From an uncultured Flavobacterium sp. (GTDB lineage Bacteria; Bacteroidota; Bacteroidia; Flavobacteriales; Flavobacteriaceae), in the NCBI RefSeq assembly GCF_946220915.1, contig NZ_CAMIHH010000006.1:1-64000 (forward strand): a stretch of 64,000 nt of DNA, read 5' to 3'. Within the stretch, counting starts at the first letter, position 1; each line of letters starts with the position of its first letter. The notes beneath the pieces were generated by a model, which did not search any database, had not been told where the DNA came from, and saw nothing but the letters and a program-made list of their open reading frames with translations. Positions 52,709 to 61,003 of the stretch are shown here, in pieces. Both the position numbers and the translations under genes were made by a program.

Positions 52709-54019
52709 ATGAAAATTAAATATGCCATTGCAGCGTCGCTAATGCTGTCACTTAGCGCGTTTGCACAAAAAGATGAGCTTAAGGGGCTTAAAAAAATCAT
52801 AGAGAAAGATGCACCTCCTACGAAAGAGGACATGACAAAATTCAGGGAGCTCATCGCTGCTGCCGAACCTAAAATCGGGACTGCCTCATCAGAGCAGCAG
52901 GCTGATTTTTATTATTACAGGGCATCGGGGACTACAATGGAGATGGCGACCAATCCTGCTGTCATGGCCGATATTAGTAAGGCATCGGGTATGCTAAGCA
53001 ACGCTATTGATGACTATAATAAAGTACTTGAGGTAGAAAAGAGCGGCAAAAAGAATCATTCCAAGGAAATCCAGGAAGTTATCTTCCCGGAAGTAAAAAA
53101 CATGGTAGGGAGCATTGCAAGCCAGTTGGCCGAAGCCAAAATGTTCAAAGAGGCAGCGTCATTGTATGCATTAGTATACAAACTTGATCCTAAAGACCAT
53201 GCCCAGCTTTATAATGCTGCAGCAATGGCGGTTAACGGGCAGGACTATGATAATGCGCTTAACTATTATCTTACACTTGACAAATCCGGTTTTACGGGTG
53301 AGGGCACTTCGTATGTTGCAAAGAACAAGCAAAGCGGGCAGGTGGAAAGTTTTCCGAACAAGGCTACCCGTGACCTGGCTATAAAGAGCGGTGAATATTT
53401 AGAGCCTAAAGATGAAAAGCTGCCTTCACTTAAAGGCGAGATCACTAAAAACATTGCGCTTATTTATGTGCAAAAAGGGGAAAATGACAAGGCTAAGGCT
53501 GCCATGGCTGCTGCCAGGAAAAATAATCCGGAGGATGTAAACCTGATCGTTGCCGAAGCCAATATCTACTACCAGGCCAAAGACATGGAAGGCTACAAAA
53601 GGCTCATTAATGAAGCAGCTACCAAAAATCCCAAAAACCCTGAATTATTTTATAACCTGGGAGTGGTAGCTTCTGAAACCGATAAGGCTGAGGCTGAAAA
53701 GCATTATGCAAAAGCCCTTGAGATCGATCCTAATTATGAACCGGCGCTTGTAGGCCTTGCATCGCTTATACTTTCTGACGAGCAGAAGATCGTGGACCAG
53801 ATGAACAGCATTACGGGTACTACAAAAAAAGATAATGACCGTTATGACCTTCTGAAGAAGAAGAAAGACGAGCTTTATACCAAATCTCTTACTTATCTGG
53901 AAACAGCGCATAAGATAAAGCCCGACAACCAGTATACCATTTCACTCCTTTCAAGTATCTACCAGGCTCTTGAAAGAGATGCTGACCATAAGGCTATGAA
54001 AGCAAAACTTAAAGGTTAA
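52709..54019 (+). CDS. Exported TPR-repeat protein
   Basis: 436 residues with a signal peptide (MKIKYAIAASLMLSLSAFAQ). The mature protein is almost all helical TPR motifs, clearest at MFKEAASLYALVYKLDPKDH, NPELFYNLGVVASETDKAEA and AEKHYAKALEIDPNYEPALV. It is probably a periplasmic scaffold. It follows gyrA by 22 bases, and the stop is followed by a strong bidirectional terminator. The link to gyrase is only co-transcription; no shared function is implied. Confidence 0.85.
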   Translation: MKIKYAIAASLMLSLSAFAQKDELKGLKKIIEKDAPPTKEDMTKFRELIAAAEPKIGTASSEQQADFYYYRASGTTMEMATNPAVMADISKASGMLSNAIDDYNKVLEVEKSGKKNHSKEIQEVIFPEVKNMVGSIASQLAEAKMFKEAASLYALVYKLDPKDHAQLYNAAAMAVNGQDYDNALNYYLTLDKSGFTGEGTSYVAKNKQSGQVESFPNKATRDLAIKSGEYLEPKDEKLPSLKGEITKNIALIYVQKGENDKAKAAMAAARKNNPEDVNLIVAEANIYYQAKDMEGYKRLINEAATKNPKNPELFYNLGVVASETDKAEAEKHYAKALEIDPNYEPALVGLASLILSDEQKIVDQMNSITGTTKKDNDRYDLLKKKKDELYTKSLTYLETAHKIKPDNQYTISLLSSIYQALERDADHKAMKAKLKG

Positions 54020-54035
54020 TTTTATAATGGCCCAT

Positions 54036-54070
54036 GCAAAAAATCCACCGCTGAACGGTGGATTTTTTGC
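54036..54070. terminator. Bidirectional terminator between convergent genes
   Basis: A perfect 15-bp stem GCAAAAAATCCACCG/CGGTGGATTTTTTGC with loop CTGAA gives a T tract in both directions. It ends the gyrA-TPR transcript and the minus-strand lipoprotein transcript. Confidence 0.93.
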
Positions 54071-54077
54071 ATATATA

Positions 54078-55169
54078 CTACTCAATTTCAAGATAACTTA
54101 TTGCCCGCTCTATTATGATGGAAGGCTTATCGTTTATATAAACTGTCTTTTTGATCCAGTTGCCCTTAGAATCGTAATCATAGCTGTAAACACGGCTGTC
54201 ATAAATCTGGCCTGCACCATTGGCTGTTTGCGTTTTTACAAGGTTATTGCGTTCATCGTATTTATTTAGTGCCTCAAATTCAATTTTATCATTGCGCGTT
54301 ACCTTGTTGCCGGTCATATTTCCGTTGGTGTCATAGCTACGCATTTCATGGATTTGTGATTTGTCAAAGCCATCATAAATATAACGCTCCAGCAGGTTCC
54401 CTTTTTTGTCATAGCTGCTTTTCTCTGTTGACGCTATTACACCGTCCGGGCCTGTAGTTTCCTTTTTTACAAGGTTTCCATCCCTGTATTCAAATACCGT
54501 TTTATATAATGTCTTATCCTTACTGTAGCGCGTTTCGGATATTTTTCTGTTCTGGGCATCATATTCATAAAGGTTCTTAACCTGTATGTACTCGCTGTTA
54601 AGGTATAGGTTTTCGCCTTTCAGGTTACCCTTTTTATCGTAAACATAGGTTGTCCTGCCATTAGGATTATCCTGGTTGCTAAATGTTTTGGTTTCGGCAA
54701 GTAGCTTTCCATTGTAGAGCATTGCAGTCCGGTCAAGCTGCGTGTTGTCGCCGTTCCTCCGGATTATTGCGGTAATATTGCCATATTTATCGCGGCTGTA
54801 ATCGGTTTTAATTGCCGGCTGCCCATTGAGGTACTGAATTTTGCTTACAATATCCTTCCTGCCGGTATATGTTGTTTCCTCATACGGCATATTCCCATTC
54901 AGCCATTTTTTCTCCAGCACAAGCAGGCCCTTGTCATTGAAGGTAAGGTCAGTATCATGGGCGCTTGCCAGTTCCTGCCTGGGGCTGCCCTTCTGCCCGG
55001 GGCCGACGGCTTCATACGACTTTTCGGAAACCGACCTTACATTGCTTTCCAGCCTGTAAAAAGACCAGTCGGTTTTGGTCCGGTCTGGACGACCTGCTTT
55101 TTCTTTCTTTTTTTCTTCCTGGCAGGATGCCAGCAATAGGAGCAGGGCTAAAGGGTAAATGTATTTCAT
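54078..55169 (-). CDS. YD-repeat (RHS-like) lipoprotein
   Basis: 363 residues. The lipoprotein signal is MKYIYPLALLLLLASC (C16), followed by a lysine-rich linker. From about residue 75 on there are repeated strand pairs of the form YDxKGNxxxE or DxxGNITAI (KYGNITAI, YDKKGNLKGE, YDAQNRKISE, YDKKGNLLER, YDTNGNMTGN, YDSKGNWIKK), i.e. short RHS/YD-type units. It lacks the RHS core cleavage site and toxin tail, so it is a lone surface or periplasmic lipoprotein of unknown function. Confidence 0.82.
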   Translation of the reverse strand: MKYIYPLALLLLLASCQEEKKKEKAGRPDRTKTDWSFYRLESNVRSVSEKSYEAVGPGQKGSPRQELASAHDTDLTFNDKGLLVLEKKWLNGNMPYEETTYTGRKDIVSKIQYLNGQPAIKTDYSRDKYGNITAIIRRNGDNTQLDRTAMLYNGKLLAETKTFSNQDNPNGRTTYVYDKKGNLKGENLYLNSEYIQVKNLYEYDAQNRKISETRYSKDKTLYKTVFEYRDGNLVKKETTGPDGVIASTEKSSYDKKGNLLERYIYDGFDKSQIHEMRSYDTNGNMTGNKVTRNDKIEFEALNKYDERNNLVKTQTANGAGQIYDSRVYSYDYDSKGNWIKKTVYINDKPSIIIERAISYLEIE

Positions 55170-55275
55170 ATATTTGGTTTATAGAATTCCAAAAATCACT
55201 ATTTTTTTCGAAACAGGCAAGGGAATGGAGCCACGGATTTTCAGGATTTTCACAGATCAGTTCATTATAGTGTAT

Positions 55276-55300
55276 AAAAAAATCCGCCATAAGGCGGATA
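55276..55300 (-). terminator. Rho-independent terminator of the superoxide dismutase operon
   Basis: On the minus strand ATCCGCC/GGCGGAT with a 4-base loop is followed by seven T. Confidence 0.85.
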
Positions 55301-55348
55301 ATATCAGTATTGCTTAGGGACACACGTAGTGTAACCCGGCGCAGGAAA

Positions 55349-56131
55349 TTATTTCTTCACAGCGGCATCATACTTTTTGCCCACGGCATCCCAGTTGACC
55401 ACATTATAAAAAGCGGTGATATATTCGGGCCTTTTATTTTGGTATTCAAGGTAATATGCGTGTTCCCAAACGTCAAGCCCAAGTATTGGCTTACCGGCTA
55501 CCGGTGCGCCCCGCATAAGGGGGTTGTCCTGGTTTGGTGTACTGGTAACAGCAAGCTTACCTTCTTTAGTAACCACCAGCCATGCCCATCCCGACCCGAA
55601 TTGTTTGGTGGCAGCTTCGGTAAACTGTGTTTTAAACGCATCAAAAGAACCAAAATCTTTTGTTATTGCTTCGGCCAATGCACCCTTAGGCGCGCCACCC
55701 GCTTTAGGTGCCATTATCTCCCAAAAAAGTGTATGGTTGTAAAAACCACCTCCGTTGTTGCGTACCGCCTTATTATCAGGTGCCAGCGAAGCCAGTATCT
55801 CTTCAATGGTCTTCTTTTCAAGATCAGTACCTTTTATAGCTTTGTTCAGTTCATCGGTATATTTTTTATAATGCTTCGAGTAATGCACTTCCATGGTCTT
55901 TGCATCTACGTGTGGAGCAAGGGCATCATATGCATATTCCAATTTTGCCACCTGAAAAGGCCCTTCGTCAGCCTTGACATCATCAGGGTTGCCTGCGGGG
56001 CTCTCTGCTTTTGCTTCCTCTTTTTCAGGTGCAGGTACTTCTACTACTTCTTCAAGTTCATTTTTGTCCTTACACGATTGCAGCGATGCCATCACCACCA
56101 GCGCGGAAAGAAAGATCTTTACTGTTTTCAT
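55349..56131 (-). CDS. Superoxide dismutase (Mn/Fe family), predicted lipoprotein
   Basis: 260 residues. An N-terminal lipoprotein signal (lipobox SLQSC, C20) precedes an acidic linker to about residue 58, then a full SOD domain begins at FQVAKLEYAYDALAPHVD. Metal ligands are H83, H133, D220 and H224 (MEVHY, YNHTLFW, LDVWEH). Glycines in the GGGFYNH stretch and Q201 (STPNQDNPL) match the Mn-type pattern. Dismutation of superoxide at the periplasmic face is predicted. It is last in a five-gene transcript with an acyl-CoA-binding protein, psd, cdsA and a LUD protein. Confidence 0.9.
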   Translation of the reverse strand: MKTVKIFLSALVVMASLQSCKDKNELEEVVEVPAPEKEEAKAESPAGNPDDVKADEGPFQVAKLEYAYDALAPHVDAKTMEVHYSKHYKKYTDELNKAIKGTDLEKKTIEEILASLAPDNKAVRNNGGGFYNHTLFWEIMAPKAGGAPKGALAEAITKDFGSFDAFKTQFTEAATKQFGSGWAWLVVTKEGKLAVTSTPNQDNPLMRGAPVAGKPILGLDVWEHAYYLEYQNKRPEYITAFYNVVNWDAVGKKYDAAVKK

Positions 56132-56138
56132 ATTGTAA

Positions 56139-56399
56139 TTATTTAGTTATGGAATTTATAGTTTCGATATACAATTCCTTTGCCTGGCTGGGCGTAAGGT
56201 GCTGTACTTGCATCCATGCATTCATTTTAAAGGCATTCCTCAGGTCAAAATTCTGGTAAAGGCCTTTTGGCTCACCCGATGTAGCCTGCTTGTAATAGGC
56301 ATAAATGCGGAGCATTACATCCTGCGGCAGCGAGTCGGTCATTTTGCAGGCTTTTTCATAAGCCTCCAGAAAAAGGGTGTCAAGGTCCTTTTCGGCCAT
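56139..56399 (-). CDS. Acyl-CoA-binding protein
   Basis: 86 residues matching the small four-helix ACBP family: a starting helix (DLDTLFLEAYEKACKMTD), the conserved YAYYKQATSGEP core and the MNAWMQVQHLTPSQAKELYI helix. It binds medium- and long-chain acyl-CoA and supplies lipid synthesis. It lies three bases after the psd stop and seven bases before the sod start, so the three are co-transcribed. ACBPs are less common in bacteria than in eukaryotes but do occur in Bacteroidota. Confidence 0.9.
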   Translation of the reverse strand: MAEKDLDTLFLEAYEKACKMTDSLPQDVMLRIYAYYKQATSGEPKGLYQNFDLRNAFKMNAWMQVQHLTPSQAKELYIETINSITK

Positions 56400-56402
56400 G
56401 GA

Positions 56403-57056
56403 TTATGCTTTAATTGCAATTACTGTTTTTCCGCCCACTGCCTTTTGGTTAAGCTTCACGTCTACCTGCGTTCCCAATGGAAGGAACAGGTCGACCCTCG
56501 ACCCGAATTTAATAAAACCGGCATCGGTGCCCTGTACGGCCTCCATGCCTTCACGTGCATAATTTACGATGCGCCTCGCCAGCGCTCCGGCTATCTGCCT
56601 GTAAAGAATTTCACCAAAATAGCCGTTCTCAATCACTACAGTAGTGCGTTCGTTTTCCTCGCTGGCCTTAGGGTGCCATGCAACGAGGTATTTGCCAGGA
56701 TGATATTTGCTGAATTTTACAAGCCCGTTTACAGGATAGCGGGTAACGTGTACATTGATAGGCGACATAAAGATGGATACCTGAAGGCGCTTGTCTTTAA
56801 AATATTCTGGCTCGAATACCTCTTCGATCACCACCACTTTCCCGTCTACGGGAGCAATGATGATATGGTCTTCGGGTTTTGTAAAGCGCTTTGGGTTCCT
56901 GAAGAACTGTAATATGAGGATCAGGAAAATAAGGGCGAATACCTGTATGGTTTTCAGCAGCCAGAAATTATGGATGAATTGTTCGGTCAGGATTACTACC
57001 CCAACAGTAACCGCCAGTGCGATCAAAATGATTTTTGCTCCTTCTTTATGAAACAT
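56403..57056 (-). CDS. psd: Phosphatidylserine decarboxylase proenzyme
   Basis: 217 residues from the ATG at 57056 (MFHKEGAKIILIALAVTVGV); an upstream extension is rejected. The self-cleavage site, where the serine becomes a pyruvoyl group, is the GS in KFGSRVDLFLP near residue 190. Membrane-associated hydrophobic segments occur in the first 60 residues (LIALAVTVGVVILT, IQVFALIFLILILQFF). It makes phosphatidylethanolamine from phosphatidylserine. It overlaps the end of cdsA by 11 bases; cdsA supplies CDP-diacylglycerol for the same pathway. Confidence 0.93.
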   Translation of the reverse strand: MFHKEGAKIILIALAVTVGVVILTEQFIHNFWLLKTIQVFALIFLILILQFFRNPKRFTKPEDHIIIAPVDGKVVVIEEVFEPEYFKDKRLQVSIFMSPINVHVTRYPVNGLVKFSKYHPGKYLVAWHPKASEENERTTVVIENGYFGEILYRQIAGALARRIVNYAREGMEAVQGTDAGFIKFGSRVDLFLPLGTQVDVKLNQKAVGGKTVIAIKA

Positions 57057-57885
57057 AGTATATGATTTGATAATACAAAAATAAGAAAGGTATGGCAAAT
57101 ATGATGCTGTCAAGCCTGTCTAAAATTCCGCCATGGCCCGGCATGATGCTGCCGCTGTCCTTTACACCGGCCACCCGCTTGAATTTTGATTCTACTAAGT
57201 CACCCAACGTGCCGAATACAACAAGTATAATTGCCGAAATGATGCAGATGGCTAAGTTTGGAAATTCGTAATACGTGCCCAATATACAGGCGGCTGCTAT
57301 GGCAAAAACCATCCCGCCTAAAAATCCTTCGATGGTTTTTTTTGGCGAAATGCGCTCGAATAATTTACGTTTTCCAATTGCTTTGCCCACAATATAGGCG
57401 AAAGTATCGTTGGCCCAAATGATTATGAATGCGCCGATAATGAGGTGCGGCAGGTAAAAATTTTCGATTTCGGTGTCACCTGTGTGTACGGGCCTCAAAG
57501 CAAACCTTATGATAAGCAGGAATGGGAATATCACATATCCTAAAAGCTGCGCATATTTTACTGTAGTATTTTTGTTAGCTGGTGCCCTTTTGCTAAAAAG
57601 GTCTTCGAGGAGCAGGAGCGCGATGAATACGGCTCCCAGCGACAGTGTAAAGTTGGCCGATTGGCTATTGTATGGAATTACAAAATTAAACAGCCCAAAC
57701 CATATTGTTCCCAAAACGAGCGGCAAAGGATAGCTTAGATTAACCAGCCTGCAAAACTCTGTGGCGGCTATCAGCATAAATATGCCGAACAGTATTATAA
57801 AACTAATAGGGGAGTAGAGTATAGCGCCCAGCAAAAGTGCAATATATACGATGCCCGACAGCGCCCTTACTATACTTTCATTCAT
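57046..57885 (-). CDS. cdsA: Phosphatidate cytidylyltransferase
   Basis: 279 residues with several membrane helices. The CDP-diacylglycerol synthase signature is complete near the C-terminus (ESKFKRVAGVKDSGSIMPGHGGILDRLDS). WANDTFAYIVGKAIGKRKLFERISPKKT is the conserved upstream block. It makes CDP-diacylglycerol from phosphatidate and CTP. It starts one base after the LUD gene stop and overlaps the downstream psd by 11 bases. Confidence 0.96.
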   Translation of the reverse strand: MNESIVRALSGIVYIALLLGAILYSPISFIILFGIFMLIAATEFCRLVNLSYPLPLVLGTIWFGLFNFVIPYNSQSANFTLSLGAVFIALLLLEDLFSKRAPANKNTTVKYAQLLGYVIFPFLLIIRFALRPVHTGDTEIENFYLPHLIIGAFIIIWANDTFAYIVGKAIGKRKLFERISPKKTIEGFLGGMVFAIAAACILGTYYEFPNLAICIISAIILVVFGTLGDLVESKFKRVAGVKDSGSIMPGHGGILDRLDSIIFAIPFLFLYYQIIYYVS

Positions 57886-57886
57886 C

Positions 57887-58489
57887 TTACAGGTCTTCTA
57901 AAAGCAATAAATACAGATTTTTTGCAGCACTGCCGTATTGCATGAAATCTTCTTCCTTGGCTTTTTCGAAATATTTTATGGTGGTAATGTTTGTTGGGTA
58001 GTCTTTGTCGTACTTACGTTTTATTTCGCGCAGCCCATCACTTTTAGTGCCCAGTATTTGGCTTGTTGTGGCATATACTACAATATTGGCAGGAAGTTCG
58101 TTGGGCTTTTTCTGCCTTATCTGGTTGGATGAAAAAAGGATGGAGCCCTCATCAGCCACAAGGTTCTCACAGGTTGCCAATAAGAATTTTGGCTGGTGCG
58201 GGTTGGTGTAATTAAGCTTGTTTTCGTCGAGCAACGGATAAAGGCGCGTTTCAAAGCACAGGGCTTCGCACTCAAACCAGTCATTTTCCTCAAGCACATT
58301 GAGAAATTGCTCATGCACCTCGCCAAGATTATCGCAATAAATGAACTTACCGCCATTTTTACGAAAGTTGACCATGAACATCTCATCTATAGGAAGTTGT
58401 TGCTCCGGCAGGTAAGGGTGCCCGTCCTGTCCGTGCTCATCACCGGATACATCATTTGCGGCACCAAATATTTTTTTAAAAAGACTCAT
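57887..58489 (-). CDS. LUD-domain (LutC/YkgG-like) protein
   Basis: 200 residues from the ATG at 58489 (MSLFKKIFGAAND); a ten-codon extension is possible. The LUD domain is seen in LATCENLVADEGSILFSSNQ and ELPANIVVYATTSQILGTKS. LutC participates in L-lactate utilisation with LutA and LutB, which are not present, so the family name is safe but the role is not. It is first of the minus-strand run LUD-cdsA-psd-ACBP-sod and has its own promoter downstream of the ftsH terminator. Confidence 0.8.
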   Translation of the reverse strand: MSLFKKIFGAANDVSGDEHGQDGHPYLPEQQLPIDEMFMVNFRKNGGKFIYCDNLGEVHEQFLNVLEENDWFECEALCFETRLYPLLDENKLNYTNPHQPKFLLATCENLVADEGSILFSSNQIRQKKPNELPANIVVYATTSQILGTKSDGLREIKRKYDKDYPTNITTIKYFEKAKEEDFMQYGSAAKNLYLLLLEDL

Positions 58490-58520
58490 AGAGATTTCCC
58501 CCGTTTTTTCCTTACACACT

Positions 58521-58528
58521 CAAAGATA
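58521..58528 (-). promoter_or_regulatory. Promoter -7 element of the LUD-cdsA-psd-ACBP-sod operon
   Basis: TATCTTTG on the minus strand matches TAnnTTTG and lies 31 bases before the LUD start. It overlaps the T-rich end of the ftsH terminator. A possible TTG is only about 14 bases upstream, so the -33 element is uncertain. Confidence 0.5.
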
Positions 58529-58569
58529 AAAAAATCTTAATTCAATTTTACGATTGAATTAAGATTTTT
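58523..58569 (-). terminator. Rho-independent terminator of ftsH
   Basis: A perfect 17-bp AT-rich stem (58530-58546 with 58553-58569) with a 6-base loop, followed by T on the minus strand, 25 bases after the ftsH stop. Confidence 0.8.
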
Positions 58570-58593
58570 GGTTTTATTTAGTAAATGTAAGGC

Positions 58594-60525
58594 TTATGCT
58601 TCAGTTACAGCTTCATGCCCGTGCTTATCGAACGGCCTTTTTCCGAATATTTCTTCAAGGTCGTCCTTAAATATCACTTCCCTTTCAATAAGGATGTCGG
58701 CAAGCTTGTTCAGCTTGTCTTTATTTTCGTCAAGTATCCTTATGGCACGCTGGTACTGCTCCTCAATAAGGGCAGAGATCTCTTTATCGATGATCTGTGC
58801 AGTATCTTCAGAATATGGCTTGGAGAAGCTGTACTCGCTTTGCCCCGACGAATCGTAGTATGTAACGTTTCCTACCTTTTCATTAAGGCCATATATGGTT
58901 ACCATGGCACGTGCCTGCTTGGTTACCTTCTCAAGGTCACTTAGTGCTCCGGTAGATATTTTGTTAAAGGTTACCTTCTCGGCCGCCCGGCCCCCCATGG
59001 TGGCGCACATTTCATCGAGCATCTGCTCCGGCCTCACGATAAGCCTTTCCTCAGGCAGGTACCATGCAGCGCCCAGGCTTTGCCCGCGCGGAACGATAGT
59101 TACTTTTACCAGCGGTGCAGCATGCTCCAGCATCCAGCTTACGGTAGCGTGGCCAGCCTCGTGTATGGCGATGGCACGTTTTTCTTCCGGCGATATGATT
59201 TTGTTCTTTTTTTCAAGTCCGCCCACGATACGGTCTACCGCATCAAGGAAATCCTGCTTGTCTACCGCTTTTTTATCGTTGCGGGCGGCAATGAGCGCAG
59301 CCTCGTTACATACGTTGGCAATGTCAGCGCCCGAAAAGCCTGGTGTCTGCTTGGCAAGGAATTCTGTATCAAGGTCTTCCGATTTCTTAAGCGGCTTGAG
59401 GTGCACTTCAAATATCTCACGGCGCTCGCGGATATCCGGAAGGTCTACATAGATCTGCCTGTCAAAACGCCCGGCACGCATAAGGGCTTTGTCAAGCACA
59501 TCGGCACGGTTGGTCGCGGCAAGCACAATAACATTGGTATTGGTGCCAAAACCGTCCATTTCGGTAAGAAGCTGGTTCAATGTATTCTCGCGCTCATCAT
59601 TAGAGCCCGAAAAGTTATTCTTGCCACGGGCACGGCCTACCGCATCGATCTCGTCAATGAAAATGATGGCAGGAGATTTTTCTTTGGCCTGCTTGAACAG
59701 GTCGCGCACCCTTGAGGCGCCAACGCCTACGAACATCTCTACGAAATCAGATCCTGACAGTGAGAAAAATGGCACCTTGGCCTCGCCTGCTACGGCTTTT
59801 GCCAACAGTGTCTTACCCGTTCCCGGAGGGCCTACAAGCAATGCGCCTTTAGGTATCTTGCCGCCAATGCTTGTGTACTTTTCAGGATTTTTGAGAAATT
59901 CAACAATTTCCTGTATCTCTTCTTTAGCGCCTTCAAGCCCGGCAACATCCTTGAAAGTTACCTTAATGTCGTTCTTTTCATCAAATAATTTGGCTTTCGA
60001 TTTGCCAATGTTGAATATCTGGCCACCACCGCCACCGGCTCCGCCGCCGGACATCCTGCGCATCATGAAGATCCACAGTGCCACCAGTATCAGTATCGGG
60101 AGAATGCCTATGAGCAATTCGCCCCATATGCTGTCGGACTCCCTTGCATATTCGCCAAGTTTGCCCGCCTCTGAAGCCTGGTACAGTTTTTCATCGAAAA
60201 GCTCGTTCTTATCGCCAATGTTTACCGAATAGTGCGGGCCCTTGACCGGGTTGCCCAGCATGTCTTTTTGTTGCAGTTTGGTGTGTTCCTTGTCTTTAAG
60301 GAACTCCTGCTTTATGTAAACTTCAGCGGTGGTATTATTGTATATAACCTTGGCTACCTGCCCGCTGTCAAGATATTTATAGAATGTTGACAGGGAAGTA
60401 GGTTTGGGATCGCTCCAGGTAGAACCGCCAACTACATAGTTTATGGCAAGGAACATAAGCAATATGCCACCATATATGAGCCACGGGCTTATTTTTACCT
60501 TATTGGGTTTATTATCTTTTGACAT
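58594..60525 (-). CDS. ftsH: ATP-dependent zinc metalloprotease FtsH
   Basis: 643 residues. Two membrane helices (about residues 14-30 and 130-152) flank a periplasmic domain. The AAA domain has Walker A GPPGTGKTLL near residue 235, Walker B AIIFIDEIDAVGR and the second region of homology TNRADVLDKALMRAGRFDR. The zinc protease site is HEAGHATVSW near residue 455. It degrades unstable membrane and soluble proteins at the inner membrane. It begins 13 bases after the rsfS stop. Confidence 0.97.
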   Translation of the reverse strand: MSKDNKPNKVKISPWLIYGGILLMFLAINYVVGGSTWSDPKPTSLSTFYKYLDSGQVAKVIYNNTTAEVYIKQEFLKDKEHTKLQQKDMLGNPVKGPHYSVNIGDKNELFDEKLYQASEAGKLGEYARESDSIWGELLIGILPILILVALWIFMMRRMSGGGAGGGGGQIFNIGKSKAKLFDEKNDIKVTFKDVAGLEGAKEEIQEIVEFLKNPEKYTSIGGKIPKGALLVGPPGTGKTLLAKAVAGEAKVPFFSLSGSDFVEMFVGVGASRVRDLFKQAKEKSPAIIFIDEIDAVGRARGKNNFSGSNDERENTLNQLLTEMDGFGTNTNVIVLAATNRADVLDKALMRAGRFDRQIYVDLPDIRERREIFEVHLKPLKKSEDLDTEFLAKQTPGFSGADIANVCNEAALIAARNDKKAVDKQDFLDAVDRIVGGLEKKNKIISPEEKRAIAIHEAGHATVSWMLEHAAPLVKVTIVPRGQSLGAAWYLPEERLIVRPEQMLDEMCATMGGRAAEKVTFNKISTGALSDLEKVTKQARAMVTIYGLNEKVGNVTYYDSSGQSEYSFSKPYSEDTAQIIDKEISALIEEQYQRAIRILDENKDKLNKLADILIEREVIFKDDLEEIFGKRPFDKHGHEAVTEA

Positions 60526-60538
60526 GAATTGGAGGGGA

Positions 60539-60910
60539 TTAGTAGTTGCTTGGAATCGATGTTATCGCAGCATCACCCCATAGGCTTTCTATGTTGTAAT
60601 ACTCACGGATATGCTTTTGGAACACGTGTACTACGATGTTCACGTAATCCATAAGCACCCATTCGCCATTTTCTGTGCCTTCCACGTGCCATGGCTTGTC
60701 TTTCAATTCCCTGGAAACTAATTTCTGGATGGAGTTGACAATAGCATTTACCTGAGTGTTTGAAGTACCGTTGCAAATCACAAAATAATCGCATACGGTG
60801 TTGTCTATTGCCCTGAGGTCGAGGATATCTATATCGTTGCCTTTTACTTCTTCAATTCCTTTGATGATGTTGGCTAAAAGATCATCATTACTTACATTTT
60901 TTTTCGCCAT
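60539..60910 (-). CDS. rsfS: Ribosomal silencing factor RsfS
   Basis: 123 residues from the ATG at 60910 (MAKKNVSNDDLLANIIKG); a 10-codon extension is not supported. Conserved blocks are DILDLRAIDNTVCDYFVICNG, PWHVEGTENGEWVLMDYVNI and HVFQKHIREYYNIESLWGDA. RsfS binds uL14 and blocks subunit joining in starvation. It lies just upstream of ftsH and is divergent from birA. Confidence 0.95.
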   Translation of the reverse strand: MAKKNVSNDDLLANIIKGIEEVKGNDIDILDLRAIDNTVCDYFVICNGTSNTQVNAIVNSIQKLVSRELKDKPWHVEGTENGEWVLMDYVNIVVHVFQKHIREYYNIESLWGDAAITSIPSNY

Positions 60911-60928
60911 CAAAAATTTATATTTTAG

Positions 60929-60936
60929 CAAAGTTA
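60929..60936 (-). promoter_or_regulatory. Promoter -7 element of rsfS-ftsH
   Basis: TAACTTTG on the minus strand matches TAnnTTTG and lies 18 bases before the RsfS start. The -33 region is poor. Part of a divergent promoter pair with the element at 60951-60958. Confidence 0.5.
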
Positions 60937-60950
60937 CCATTTTTTGTATT

Positions 60951-60958
60951 TACTTTTG
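60951..60958 (+). promoter_or_regulatory. Promoter -7 element of birA
   Basis: TACTTTTG matches TAnnTTTG and lies 45 bases before the start codon. Confidence 0.5.
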
Positions 60959-61003
60959 AACCTTAACATAAGATTAAAAAGATAAATCCGTCATTACTTT
61001 CTA

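Noticed and set aside
55310..56146. 278-residue plus-strand frame opposite the superoxide dismutase
   Set aside because: Antisense shadow with no signal, motif or promoter; the SOD on the minus strand is certain.
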